Positions 1 to 11,064 of a DNA stretch of 64,000 nt are shown here, one piece after another. Position 1 is the first letter of the stretch. Every line of letters starts with the position of its first letter. This stretch comes from Blasia pusilla. Its lineage: Eukaryota; Marchantiophyta; Marchantiopsida; Blasiales. A program made the position numbers and the translations under genes. A model generated the notes under the pieces. That model was not told the DNA's origin. It saw only the letters and a program-made list of their open reading frames with translations, and searched no databases. The DNA lies in assembly GCA_050084515.1 (NCBI GenBank), contig CM114273.1:20584001-20648000 (forward strand), given 5' to 3'.

Positions 1-433
1 CACTCTGCTCCACAATGACGGTGCGGCTCCGCGATCGAGATGGTGCGGTGCGGCCACGAGCGGCACGGCGCGGCAATCGGCGGCGCGTTGCGGCTACGGG
101 CGTCACGGCACGATACTCGATCGTCGTCGAGCGGCTACCAATCACAACATAACAGCATGAAATCAAAACTCAAACATCATAACCGGAGGTCATCTGCCTT
201 CACTGGTTGATGAAGAAACTGCGATGATGGTGGCGGCCAAAACAAAGTACGTGGTGGCGACGCAAGTCAAGGAATCAACGAACGTCATGGAAGATCCTCC
301 ACTCCGTAATGGCGGCAATGGCACCCAAAGGGTGGACAATGGACGGTGGACCCTTGACAGTGACGGTTGACCGTTTACGGTGATGTTTGACCTTCGACCA
401 TTGACGGTGACTATGATGGCGACGGCCGCCGCC
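1..433 (-). repeat. Gypsy leader/LTR-like fragment, inverted copy of 17,843-18,302
   Basis: This stretch is the reverse complement, with scattered mismatches, of the sequence just right of element E1 (base 1 pairs with about 18,302 and base 433 with about 17,850). It is rich in a short GACGGT/ACCGTC-type minisatellite and in CG-rich GCGGC runs. In the right-hand copy it lies upstream of a Gypsy gag, so I infer it is Gypsy LTR or leader sequence. No TG...CA boundaries or primer site could be fixed, so LTR versus leader is undecided. Confidence 0.6.
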
Positions 434-1060
434 GGTGTGGCGGCTGATTTAGGGTTTGCACGATTTAACCCTAAAAATCGCCTAGCAATGGCAGCTTTAC
501 AAGATTGCCCATAACTTTTTGCTCGCAACTCCAAATTGTGCATTGTTTGTTGCACAACGTGCACAGTTTCACGATCTACGCTACCATCAAAAAATATTTA
601 GAATCTAACATTTCAGTAAAAACTGACGGGGACTGTCGTAAAGCCCAATGTCTCTTTCTCCTACACAAAATTCGGCAGCGCTCCCGCGCTGATTTCTCCC
701 AACGAAAATATAACATCTGTAAAAATACAAATCAGCAAGCTACACGGTGCTCCCGAGAGCACCAGCATGGGGCAACCTGCCCCCATACTCAATCCCTATC
801 AGAAATTGGGCAGCGCTTCCGCGCGCCACTCTTCCATACGAAAAATCGACAAATGCAAAGAGTAATGAAAGCAGCCCTTGCTCCGGTGAGCACTCCCATG
901 AGCCGCTGAACGGGGAACACGGTCCCCAACCTGCAAAAAGAGCGAGTGACCAGTGAGCTCCCCCATGAAGCTCTCTCACTCTCTCACTCTCTCATTCTCT
1001 CATTCTCTCTTTGTAAAGTAAGATCCAATCTCTCTCTCCACCATCTCACACCATAGCTCT
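434..1060. other. Non-coding stretch with CT-rich microsatellite
   Basis: No supportable gene. A plant-telomere-like TTTAGGG with a nearby inverted AACCCTAAA sits at about 445-475 and could form a small hairpin. A CTCTCA/CTCATT microsatellite lies at about 965-1,015. The short open frames here have no recognisable domain. This is probably the continuation of the Gypsy-derived sequence to its left. Confidence 0.5.
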
Positions 1061-1067
1061 CAAAGGT

Positions 1068-1895
1068 GTGCACTCTCTCTCATGTCAAACCAAACCCACT
1101 CTCCTAATGAGAGGCTTGGGTTACACTCACAAGGCAAGGTACCATAGCTCCGCCGCCTCATGCCAAGAGGTTCAACAAAGAGAGAATGAGCTCTCAAGCT
1201 CTCTCTCCTTGAGGTATACCCCTCTCCTCTCCCAAGCTCTCTCCATGGTAACCTATTCTCCCAAGTCACCTCCTTGGCTCTTGACCTGATGTAGGAGATC
1301 AAGGGCCACTTACCAAAAATAGTAACTCGTTCATATACTCAAAATGGTACTTACCTAAAATAGTAAGTTCCTCAATATGGCTCCAAATGAGCCGAAACGA
1401 AGGGGAAACCTGCTATCTCAGGTTTCCAAGGGCCTCAGCAGGTCACCCTCGACCTAGTGGGCGTGTCCTCCACTACTCATGAAGGCGCTCTATTAGATCC
1501 CACCGATCTATCCTAAAAGACGTGACAAGGATGACTTGTAGAGGGCACAGATAACTTGAGAGAGGAGGTTTTCTCTTTATTTCGGCTCATTTGGAGCCAT
1601 ATTGAGGAACTCACTATTTCGAGTAAGTTACCATTTTTGGTATATTTGACTTTTCACTTTGGGAAGTGGCTCTTGATCCGCTACAGTAATTTAAGAGCCA
1701 AGGAGGAGACCTGCGAGCATAGGTTACCGTGGAGAGAGTTTGGGAGAGGGAAGGTGGAACACGTCCAAGAGAGAGAGCTTGAGAGCTCATTCTCTCTTTG
1801 TTGAACCTTTTGGCATGAGGCGGCAGAGCTATGGTCCTCATTGCCTTGTGTGCGTAACCCAAGCCTCTCATTAGGAGAATGGGTTTGGTTTGAAA
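1068..1895. repeat. Long inverted repeat IR1
   Basis: Two arms of about 300 bp (roughly 1,068-1,410 and 1,565-1,895) are reverse complements with moderate divergence. Examples are CCTAATGAGAGGCTTGGG near 1,100 facing CCCAAGCCTCTCATTAGG near 1,860, and CAATATGGCTCCAAATGAGC near 1,375 facing its complement near 1,590. The spacer of about 150 bp contains a segment also found in the spacer of IR2. A transcript would form a long hairpin. It could be a fold-back element or the product of an inverted duplication. Confidence 0.75.
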
Positions 1896-2420
1896 TTCCT
1901 TGTCTGAGCATGCAGTTACGAAATTTTTCATGGGTTGCCATAGCTACCGCGCTTGTGCCTTAGCCCATGGTGGAGGGTCCGCCTTCCACACCTCATGCGC
2001 TCCTCACACTCACCCAACTCTGAATGTGGATACCCCGCTTTTTCCCTTGAACATGTTACTCGCCAACCTAATTCTATTGCCTGCGTTGCCAACCTCTGAC
2101 CGCCTTTGCTGCTATAATTATTGGTCGCAACCCCGCCGCCTCGTTGCTCTGGCTGCCAGCCTATTCCCTCAAGTGTAGGCCAAAAGTCGCCATTGCCACT
2201 CATACCGGAATAACACCAACCTTGTGGCTTTCACGATGCGGATCCTGCTAGCCCTCTAGACCCCACGGCGCCTGATTCACTACAGGGGTCCGCCATTGTA
2301 GGGCAGTCACAACCTTGCCTGCCGCTATCGTCGCGTATTTTTGGCGTTGACTTGCTAAAGCCGACCCGCCAGAATTGACCTGAAGCCTTGCCGTTACTAC
2401 ACCATGCCTACTACGGTCAT
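1896..2420. other. Unassigned sequence between IR1 and the gag fragment
   Basis: No gene is supported. Open frames exist on both strands but have no recognisable domain. It lies directly upstream of a same-strand Gypsy gag fragment and may be decayed gag. Confidence 0.4.
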
Positions 2421-2429
2421 TGTCCACCA

Positions 2430-2840
2430 TGTCTACGCGACCTTATCCTAGATGTTTGGGCATGTGGTGGAGCCCATCACCAGCACAGTTGCACCCGTCA
2501 TGGTAGTAGATGCATGCCTCAACATGGAGGAGATGAGTCTACACCAGGAGTTTACCAGTGTGACCATTTTCAGAGATATGGTCATACATGCAAAAGGTGT
2601 TGCAGCCTACACCTTGAGTTACGCCCGAATCGAGGGCCAGAGACGGCACTAGAGCAAGTTGTCGGTTAGGATGGGCCTAGAGGTTGTATACGGGGTGGTC
2701 TCGTTGGGGGATGAGGAGTTGGATTTGCCCAAGAGGGTGGTGGAGTTGACGGGGAGGAGATAGAGGTCCGCCACTTAGACGCGTCGAGGGAGACGCCGGG
2801 CGTGAGGCTGGGTTGGTTGTTCACACGCAACATTTGCAAC
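2430..2840 (+). pseudogene. Gypsy gag fragment with zinc knuckles (pseudogene)
   Basis: Frames read two nucleocapsid-type knuckles: CGGAHHQHSC-like, followed by a CDHFQRYGHTCKRC-like CX2CX4HX4C. These align with the intact-looking pair in G1 at 19,941-20,090. Downstream, sequence matching G1 at about 20,160-20,330 continues, including the ETPGVRLGW-like tail. Frameshifts and stops break the frame. It is the same Gypsy family as G1 but a separate, decayed copy. Confidence 0.7.
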
Positions 2841-2845
2841 AACAT

Positions 2846-3205
2846 ATTAGAGATATTTTGGTACTTATTATCTAGATGTTTGGATGCCATGAGTTAGCAT
2901 GGGATCGTGCATGTTTGTAAGTATGTTCAGTGACAATGATGTTTAATGTGTAGCGATATGTATGCGCACGATAGTAGCCTCAGTAGGTCATCCTCTTGAG
3001 GATGTTCTTGAGTATCTCCAAAGGCGCTCTACTAGATCTCGTCGATCTATCCTAACACATATAACAACTGTCGTGCGCATATATTTTGCTACACAACATA
3101 GATCGTTGTCACCAAACATACACACAAACATGCACGATCCCATGGTAACTCATGGAATTCAAACATCAAGACAAGAAGTACCAAAATATCTCCAATCGTC
3201 CCCTT
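2846..3205. repeat. Long inverted repeat IR2
   Basis: Arms of about 130-140 bp, roughly 2,846-2,975 and 3,065-3,205, are imperfect reverse complements (GAGATATTTTGGTACTT near 2,850 faces AAGTACCAAAATATCTC near 3,177; ATGGGATCGTGCATGTTTG faces CAAACATGCACGATCCCAT). The spacer of about 90 bp resembles the spacer of IR1 even though the arms are unrelated to those of IR1. Confidence 0.75.
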
Positions 3206-3579
3206 GGGTGGCGGTTAGGTCCCTCTAACTCTAGATAGCCATCTATCCCTACTTACCATGACACACGTCTCTAGGACGCTAAGAGCAAAAAGTTTGGATG
3301 CTCATGTGGCCCAATCGTTAGTCGCCTTCTTGTCATCCATATCATACACACAAGTCGAAATCTATAACTACATACTCTAGGTACATCTAGGCTACATCCA
3401 TCATCCCCGATAAACCCTAGTGAGAGGTGACGTCATTCATACCATATGCCATCCTCTTGAACATCCATCACAGACTAATATAGTGGTTGCACCACGGGCA
3501 GAACCACACAACATACAATGCAAGCCTGCAAGAACTATTGCTAAGCTTGAATCAACTATACTGCCAATGTTAGGAAGGT

Positions 3580-5330
3580 GATATGGCGCATCACATAGTT
3601 ACGCATATGGTCCTTCCAAACCATACCATCGCGTGCCTCCAATAACAGAACACTAGATGGAAAGACCTCACGCACTCTCAAGATAGTGTGCCCTGTAGTT
3701 ACATCCAACATCATGCATGTTGTCTACTGCAAGTACACGTAGTCTCCCTGATGAAACCTACAGATAGTTGGTCGATAACCACCTCCCCGAATTATCGTAT
3801 ACATCAAAGTATCCTGATGTTAGGCAATCGTCAAGTTCTCAAATGCCATGTGCATCACTCTCCAAAAAAACTCAGCCCTCTGAGAACATGCTTGCATCCA
3901 TACATCAGGGTTGTCGAGGTTCAACACCTCACTAGCATTTTGACGAATGGCCACAAGCAAATCTGACTCTTGACCATAAAGCTACAAATAAGGTGCGAAA
4001 GACGTTAAGGATGCCAACCTGCTAAATCTTTATCCCATCTCCAACCATGGCAAGTGGAGATCCCAATCTCCTAGGTGACCTCTTTGAAAGCCATACTTGC
4101 TTACGTAAACCTCTCTTCACCGTCTACACAACCCTCACCGCTAGGCCATCTGCCTTCGGATGATTTTGCGGAGTGGTACAATGGTCAATAAGTGCCGAAT
4201 CAAACAAGGCCTGAAACTCCCCACTAAACTCAATACCCTGGTCTCTCAACACCTCAGTCGGTGCACCATAATGACTCAACACTCCATCTAGGAACGCATA
4301 CACTATTCCCTCACTCGCTTTGTCAAGCAATGCAACCAACTCTATCCACTTCGAGAGGTGCTCAACCATCACCAACACATAACGACTATGACGCTATGTC
4401 AAAGGTAAAGAAAGGTCTTGCAAGCTCCATCTATAACCAAAATCCAAACTCCATCTATAACCTAAACCTATGATCAAAAGTGGATGCAACTATGGGGTCG
4501 AAGCATTGAATGATGCCCATAATTGATCACACACCATGCATCTAGCAACAAACTGTTGAACCTCAGTATGTATGCCTCGCCACCAATATTGTATGTGGAG
4601 GAAGTTGTATGTCCGCTTCACTCCAAAGTAACCCAACTCCTCGTGGGCATGCTGAACCAAAAAATGCTCTCTAAAAAAGAATGAGGCACTACATGCACTC
4701 TACCATCCTCCCAAACTCGCAACACATGTGTCCACTCCTACCGAAAGCATCTGGCCCGTTGTAGGATCCAATCCTGCTCTCTAGCACCCACTGTGCTCAT
4801 GACGTTGCTAGTATGTATGTACTCCAAGACTACTCCATCCTCGTGAATATCTCGGCCACTTGTCACCTTCTTATCATCCTCTGGATCTAGGGACTCTCTG
4901 TTAGACCTCGCCATCGAAGTCTCAACACTCTGGCTCTCCATAGCCAACACGCTTAAATAGGCTAATGCGTGACATCCATGCACCAACTCCTCATTGCTCT
5001 CTCCATGCCAACAAGCTCCAATAGCATCCCGATGACTCAAACATAGGTTCCGACTCGACCCATTGGCTTCTTGGTTGAGCGTCCCAAGTCTTTGCACCAC
5101 CTAGAAATCATACTCTTCTCGGACTCCATCAGCCACTTAAGTAGTTGATGATAAGTAATAATGGTAAAGGGATTGTTGAATAAGTAACACCTGAAATGCG
5201 CGACAACCCATAGTGCAACCAAGCACTCATCCTCATACGAGCTATACTTTGCCTCTGCATCATTGTTCGAGCGAATGGCGTAAGCCAACACAAACTCTCT
5301 ACCCTCATCGTCATCTTGGGTGAGCATGGC
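3580..5330 (-). pseudogene. Gypsy pol 3' part: RNase H and integrase (pseudogene)
   Basis: Reading leftward on the minus strand the order is: an RNase H piece (about 5,330-5,090; AEAKYSSYEDECLVALW then HFRCYLF), an integrase zinc-binding region (about 4,600-4,510; YWWRG...FVARCMVCDQ), the integrase core (4,378-4,124; EHLSKWIELVAL, GAPTEVLRDQGIEFSGEF, HPKADGLAVRVV), and a C-terminal region near 3,780-3,600 reading GDYVYLQ and VLLLEARDGMVWKDH. Stops and frameshifts interrupt it. The 5' side is cut by the left end of E1 at 5,331. By sequence style this is likely the 3' half of the G1/G2 family. Confidence 0.8.
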
Positions 5331-5420
5331 GGGGGCTGGTATTCTGGTAGGAGAGAGTAAGAGAGGAGAGGAAGAGAGGAGAGTCTCTCTTGAAAAAAAA
5401 GGGCCAAATCCGTCTCCTCT
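5331..5420. repeat. E1 left terminus with purine-rich block
   Basis: It begins with five Gs and CTGGTATTCTGG, then AGGAGAGAGTAAGAGAGG and more GAGAGGAAGAGAGG, followed by TCTCTCTT and an A-run. The boundary is set by comparison with 31,660, where the same sequence interrupts a copia frame after TTTTGAAG. The GTAAGAG..GAGAGGAAGAG portion resembles the right end, so the two ends may be recognised by the same protein. Confidence 0.65.
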
Positions 5421-7128
5421 CTTCAAAACTTTTTGACATATTTGAAATTTTTGTTTGCTTTCAAATTCATGAAATCTTTAGAAGAGAGTAGGTAGTGGTC
5501 CACATTCGGGCCTAAAGAAACCTCCTCTTTCCTGGGGGTGAAAAAAAAGTAGACATCATAAGACCACTACAAACTTTTTTCCATCACTCTCCATGTGAGC
5601 CTAAGTTTCTTAACATTACCTGTCTCGGTCTACAAAAAGCAGTGCCCATGGGTATTTTTGTTGGAGGACCACCCGGATGCCAACCTCTCTTTTTGCAGGG
5701 ATTGTTGCCTGCATCATGGCCTTCCCTGAATTGCCCCATAACCAACTTTCTATTGGTTCTGAATGGTGTCTGCTCAAGACCAGCTTTGTGAAATGTGAAC
5801 ACATGAGAGGATAATTGAACCAAAAGATTGTTAGCTGTGTGGTGTAAAGAGGAACTGATGTCCCTTCATTCAGATCCTAAAGCTGAGAAACCGAGAAGCT
5901 GCACCCCTCCCAACCCGTAAGATAGCTCACCATAAGAAAGGAAAGATTTTTAGAAGTGATTTTCTTCCACCCTGCACCCACGAAAATCTAACAGGTTGGG
6001 AATCCGAAATGGCAATCCGACAGGTAGTAGGAATCCTGCACATCTTAGACAAGAAAAGAAGCCTACAACTGGTTTGACGAATGTAGGGGAACGAGCCAAA
6101 AGTTAAGAAACCCGCCACAATGCGTCAGAAGTTGGTCTCATAAGGAAAGAGTCCGATCACTCAAGCAGCCAACCTGTCGGAATCCGACAGCTTGCCTAGA
6201 AATGGTTAAAAAGTTGCAGTGGGCAAAAGGCAAAAAGTTGCAACCCGTCGAAATCATACGGGTTGCAAAATTGTAATTCTGAGTAGCTAAAAGAACACAA
6301 TCCACAAGTCCAAAAAAATACTCCAGCAAACTTTTACAAACACCATTATCGGTTGAAAAAATCTCGTCCTTTATTACCTCCGAAGGAACCTCGGAAATGT
6401 AAATTTGACCTAGTCTATGATTTCTTCAGCCTCGTCATCTACAAATTTACTCCTAACTCTCCTCGGTGACAGTACCAAAGGAATGTCCTGGGATACAATT
6501 GGCTCCTCTGGCCGATTGTAGACGGGGATCAAAAATGTTGGCGAATTCGAGAGCCTTGGCCCCCCCCTAGGTACGCCATAACGGTCCCATGTAACCTAAT
6601 TTGAGTCCCACCGCCTTCCTCGGCAAAAGATACCTTGTATGCGCTCGCAATGTGACACCCATCCAATATCAATATGTGCTCCGTCCTTGGTAATACCATT
6701 ATGGCAATCGCACAGGTAGTAGGAATCCAACACGTCTGAGCGAAGAAAAGAAGCCCGCCAGACTGCCTCTTAAGTTGGACCAACAGGGAAAGAGTCCGAT
6801 CAGGCAACTTGTCGGAATCCGACAGGTTGCGTGGAAGTGGTAAAAAGGTGCTGTTGTTAAAAAGTGAAAACTTGCAAGCAGGAGAAATCCAACGGTTTGC
6901 AAAATAGAAGTCCGGGGAGTTCATAGACGATCACATTCGAAAAGACAAAAAATGTTCGGCAAACTTTTACAAGCACCACCATCGTTCGAAAAAATCATCT
7001 CCTTTATATCATCTGAAAAAAGCTCGGAACTGTACATTTGATCTATTCTATGAAATCTTTTGCCTCATCATCAAATAGCTTCCTACTCCAAACGATGCAG
7101 TCAAGCTGGGTCCTTGAGTTCTTTGAAC
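5421..7128. other. E1 left non-coding region, with degenerate palindromes
   Basis: The region is shared with 31,750-33,130 in E2a. It holds degraded palindromic repeats (for example near 6,170, 6,240 and 6,800, of the form CAACNTGTCGGAATCCGACAG). It also holds a partial second copy of the 3' end of the methyltransferase gene (6,405-6,710) and a repeated TTTTACAAACACCATTATCG-like segment near 6,335 and 6,965. That suggests an internal duplication of the gene's tail. No independent gene is supported. Confidence 0.5.
6405..6710 (-). pseudogene. Extra C-terminal segment related to the ParB/methyltransferase gene tail
   Basis: On the minus strand this reads EEGGGTQIRLHG near its start, then, after a frame change, IPLVLSPRRVRSKF and VDDEAEEIID followed by a stop. 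The same ending (RRVRSKFVDDKAEEIID) closes the shortened gene in E2a at 33,133. It resembles the FDDEAKEFIE ending that can be read just after the stop of the main gene in E1 and E2b. It may be an alternative last exon or a leftover of a sister copy. Function is unknown. Confidence 0.4.
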
Positions 7129-7643
7129 TCACTCGTCATTGTCCGAGAGCTCTTGCAAAATTACTTTCGGCCTTGCCCTCCCGATTTTCGGAATCGTTGG
7201 AAGTGACGATGGAGTCACTACCAATGGTGGGTCTGGAACGGGAGCTCTGGGCTTTGGTGGAGAGTTGTACGCCCCAACGAGCCTTTCGTATTCTACCTTT
7301 GCCTCCTTGCAAAGGTCAAACAGTTCCTGCCTTCCCTCGAGGCAGAGAATGTTCCTGCCACTCTACTAGGCGCCTTTGATACTTGCCCCTGAAAGTCCCA
7401 CTAAGTCTAACACCAAGTCACCCGGCCTTGAGCAAAGCTCGATGAGCATTTGCATCAGGGCAGGTGACTCTTCCCTTCTTCCCAGAAGTGGGGTACCGTC
7501 TTGCATGTAAATTCCTGGGGGGGAATTGTACAAACTATCTAAGCTGTACCCATCTGAGCATGGATCCACAGGATCCTGGATCTTGAACACCTGGAAATTG
7601 TGCTCGGGCCGAACGAAGCAGTAAACGTAGGAGTAGTCCATCT

Positions 7644-8128
7644 GTAAAGAACCATGTTGGAAACAATGTCAGCAACAAGAAATAATGTGCAACACGTCAC
7701 CAAAGAAGGCTTGACCCTAGAGAACTTTTTTCAATTACTAACTTTGGAGCAACCTGTCGGAGTCCGACGGGTTGTTTTGTCCCTGACCAGCCCGTCGGAA
7801 GGCGACGGGTTGGTTAAGGACGGGTTGGCTAGGCTAGAGCAACCCGTCGCTTTCCAACGTGTTGCAGCTTTTCGGAAACACAAGGAAAAACCAAAAGCAA
7901 CTACAACCCGTCTGGTTCCGACGGGTTGCAGGTACACCACGGTTTTCCCTGTGTTTCTGGGAAAGATTCAACCAGTCGGAAACCAACGGGTTGCTCTTAG
8001 CTGAGCATGGGCTGCTCTAAGCCAGCAACCCGTCGCCTTCCGAAGGGTTGCTCATGGACAAAAACATCAGAGATATATTATCTGAAATTCACACACATTG
8101 AGATTATACTACAGGAATTGAGCCTTAC
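7644..8128 (-). repeat. Intron 3 of the methyltransferase gene with palindrome cluster
   Basis: Donor GTAAGG at 8,128 and acceptor TTTACAG ending at 7,642 join exon 3 (..SATSQIR) to exon 4 (MDYSYVYC) in phase 0, which supports a real intron. Between 7,748 and 8,062 lie about seven copies or half copies of the CAACCCGTCGG palindrome, some with mismatched arms. Confidence 0.7.
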
Positions 8129-10254
8129 CCGAATCTGACTCGTCGCGGATCGGAGTGGGTACTCGTTTTTTATGATCCACGATTGCGCAGTCCTCCACTT
8201 TAGCAACCTCTTGACGCACTGGAGGTTGAAGAGCTCGTCCTCGCTCCCTCCAGTCAACACTAAGAAGCAGCCCCTGTCACTCAGATAGGCGTCTGCAAAG
8301 GAGAACAATAGCGCGATTTGGTCATAAGAGAGCGGCACATTCCACTCACATACCCCGTCCAACGGATTCTCACCCCACAGTCGCAACCCCGAGGGCAGAT
8401 CAGCAATCAAGAGATCCACCGCAACCTCTTCGATCACTCCATTCACCGTCCAGGCAGCGTGCCCGTTTTGTTGGAGCTTCCGTCCCAGCGTTGTCAATTT
8501 ATCAATGGTTGGTGTCGACGCTTGAGAACTGAAGCATTTCAGCTCATCCAGTAAAGGAGTGAACTGAAGGAGGACACTTGTCCGGGTCGTTGTTTGTCTT
8601 GTGTCTTCCCAAGGATGATGGACTGTATTCTCCTTGTGACAACCTTGGCACCTCTCGCTTCCACTTCTCCTGAGTCTACGGCCGGCTTGTCGGGGTCTCT
8701 ATGACCTCAGACTCTGGTGGGGTTTTTTCTGCCGAGGACCTTGTCCGACCCTCTCTCCCCACTCGCCCGGACGATTCCGCCTTTGGCCTTGAATCTTCAG
8801 CCTCTCTTTGGGAAGACTCGACCTCAGAATTTTTCCCTCCCCTCGCCTTGCCTTTGAGACCCGCTGTGGATTTGTCTTTGGCTATGCGGACCTTGGAAGC
8901 CAACTCAGCAGTCTCGTGGGCTTGCTCTTCCGCATCTCCTCTGAAGAAGTCTTCAGGCTGCACAAAATTGGGGATGTCGTCTTGTCCTGAGTCCACTGCA
9001 TCATGAAGCACTCGTAAATCCTTATCGGTGATGTCTTCAGGGTCGTTGAAGTCAAGCCAAATGGGGCAATTCTCCACCTTCCAATCGGACATGTGCTGCC
9101 CCATCTCCATGTCGTACATGGAGAATGTCTCTCCGTCAGGCGGCAAAGCCCACAATTTCAAGGCTGTCGGTAATTTTCCCAGTACTGCATTCTTACACCG
9201 ACGAGGTACCTGAAGACCATCCGTTGGGCAGCTTTTACTCAAACTGAATCGGCCGTCTGCTCCTGTAGATCTCGCTTCTTCTTTGCTTGATCCCGTTTGT
9301 TCCCCTTGATTTCTTCATCAAGCTCTGCCTGAGGGAGGACGCAAACCTTGAACATTGTCTTGAATCCTGGGTTTTTGATTGGCTTGTCCCGGATGTCGTT
9401 GAGCCAAACCTCGAAATCTACAGAACTTTCCACGTTTTCTTCATCCGGAATGGGCTCTAATCTTCTGAGCTCCGCTTGCATCGAACCCCAAAGACGGACT
9501 TCCCGATAACCAAGCGTGTCCCTAGCGACCATTCGCGTAGCGGTGGGAGATCATGGATCGGACACACCGGAGGATGGTGTGCCGCCCTCTTCTGGGCCTC
9601 TGTGCCCTCGAGGCTGATTTTCATCAGTTGGATCCTCCTAAACTCGCTTATGCCGGACAACGTAAACCGATGCACGCGATCCAGGGACACTTTCTCCCCA
9701 ATCCGACCTTGTAGATCTTCATCCCTTTTCCGCTGGCGCTTGATAATCGCCTTCAGCTCCTTGTAAAACTCCGGACCAAGTTCGGAGTTGAGAATGCTGA
9801 TGTATCGCTGCATCTTGCTTGCCGTGTATTTCGTGGGTGCAGACATCTGCGGCTTGATGAATTTTTTTGCGCTCAGACCCAGATACTTTCTCCCTCCGCT
9901 CCGGCTCGGTCGGCGCTCTTCGCGGCCTGTAGCAAATGATGGTTACGGCTGCATCTTGGGAAATAAACTTATTTGCCCAAGTTTTCTTCTTTATCTGTGC
10001 ACCCTTTGCAAGCATCTGATTTACCAGGGCGTCGCCCAAGAACCCCTTGTACTATGCCGGGTGCGTCGTAGCACCTTCTTCACCCGATCGCGATCCCCGA
10101 TCGATGGTGGGTGACATTCCCCTCCGATACAATCCGCACATCCAAACTCAACCCGTCAAAAAAAAATTGTAAGTTACATGGGCTCGCACGCGCGCCGGAC
10201 TCGACGGTCGCCATCACTGACTCAAGGTCGGATTCTAGCAATGAGCTAAATGAT

Positions 10255-11064
10255 GCAACCCGTCAGAGTCCGATGGATTGCATTCACATTTGTGAATGCC
10301 TGGTTTCAACCCGTCGGACTCCGATGGGTTGTCAGATATTCCGTATCAAAAGTGAACATAGCAACCTGTTGGAGTCCGACAGGTTGCGCAATTGAATGGA
10401 AACTTGGAATTTGACGCGAAATTTGCTAAACCAACTTCCGAAGACAACCCGTCGGACTCCGACGAGTTGCTTTTGGCCAAAAACATAAAAAAAACCTCCA
10501 AACAGTTTTGAGTCAAGCAACCCGTTGGACTTCGACGAGTTGCTTTTGGCCAAAAACATAAAAAAACCTCCAAATAGTTTCGAGTCAAGCAACCCGTCGG
10601 ACTCCGACGGGTTGCTTTGGGCCAAAAACATACTAAACCTGTGGTCAGTCGAACAACTCGTCAGAGTCCGACGAGTTGCTTTCTTCAAAAAACATCCAAA
10701 AAAGGCGGCGAGTCGAGCAACCCGTGAGACTCTGACGGGTTGCTTTGGACCAAAAACTTACTAAACCTGTGGTCAGTCGAACAACTCGTCGGAGTCCGAC
10801 GATTTGCTTTCTTCAAAAAACATCCTGAAAAGGCGGCGAGTCGAGCAACCCGTCGCACTCCGACGGGTTGCTTTGGGCCAAAAACTTACTAAACCTGTGG
10901 TCAGTTGAACAACTCGTCGGAGTCCGACGAGTTGCTTTCGGCAAAAAATAACCTAACCCATTCATCAATCGAGCAACTCGTCGGAGTCCGACGAGTTGCA
11001 CTCGGCCAAAAGGATCCCAACAACAGTGCCGACCCAAACAACTTGTCGGAGTCGGACGGTTTGC
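10255..11064. repeat. Palindrome array in intron 2 of the E1 methyltransferase gene, 64-65 bp period
   Basis: At least 13 copies of the 27-bp palindrome are present, starting at about 10,255, 10,304, 10,361, 10,444, 10,518, 10,589, 10,653, 10,718, 10,781, 10,845, 10,909, 10,973 and 11,038. From 10,589 the start-to-start distance is 63-65 bp. The spacers of about 37 bp are themselves related (TTTGGGCCAAAAACNTACTAA, GGCGGCGAGTCGA). The copy at 10,589 is a perfect 13+1+13 palindrome; that at 10,973 is perfect with CTCG/CGAG in place of CCCG/CGGG. The intron donor is GTAAGT at 11,081; the acceptor is mutated. Confidence 0.85.

Noticed and set aside
440-475. Telomere-type TTTAGGG and AACCCTAAA motif
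   Set aside because: Only one unit in each direction, so no telomeric array.
3688-3966. Plus-strand open frame of 92 codons
   Set aside because: Shadow of the minus-strand Gypsy integrase C-terminal region.
10255-11064. CRISPR-like array (palindromic repeats with regular spacers)
   Set aside because: Spacers are related to each other, the array lies in an intron of a eukaryotic transposon gene, and no cas gene is present.
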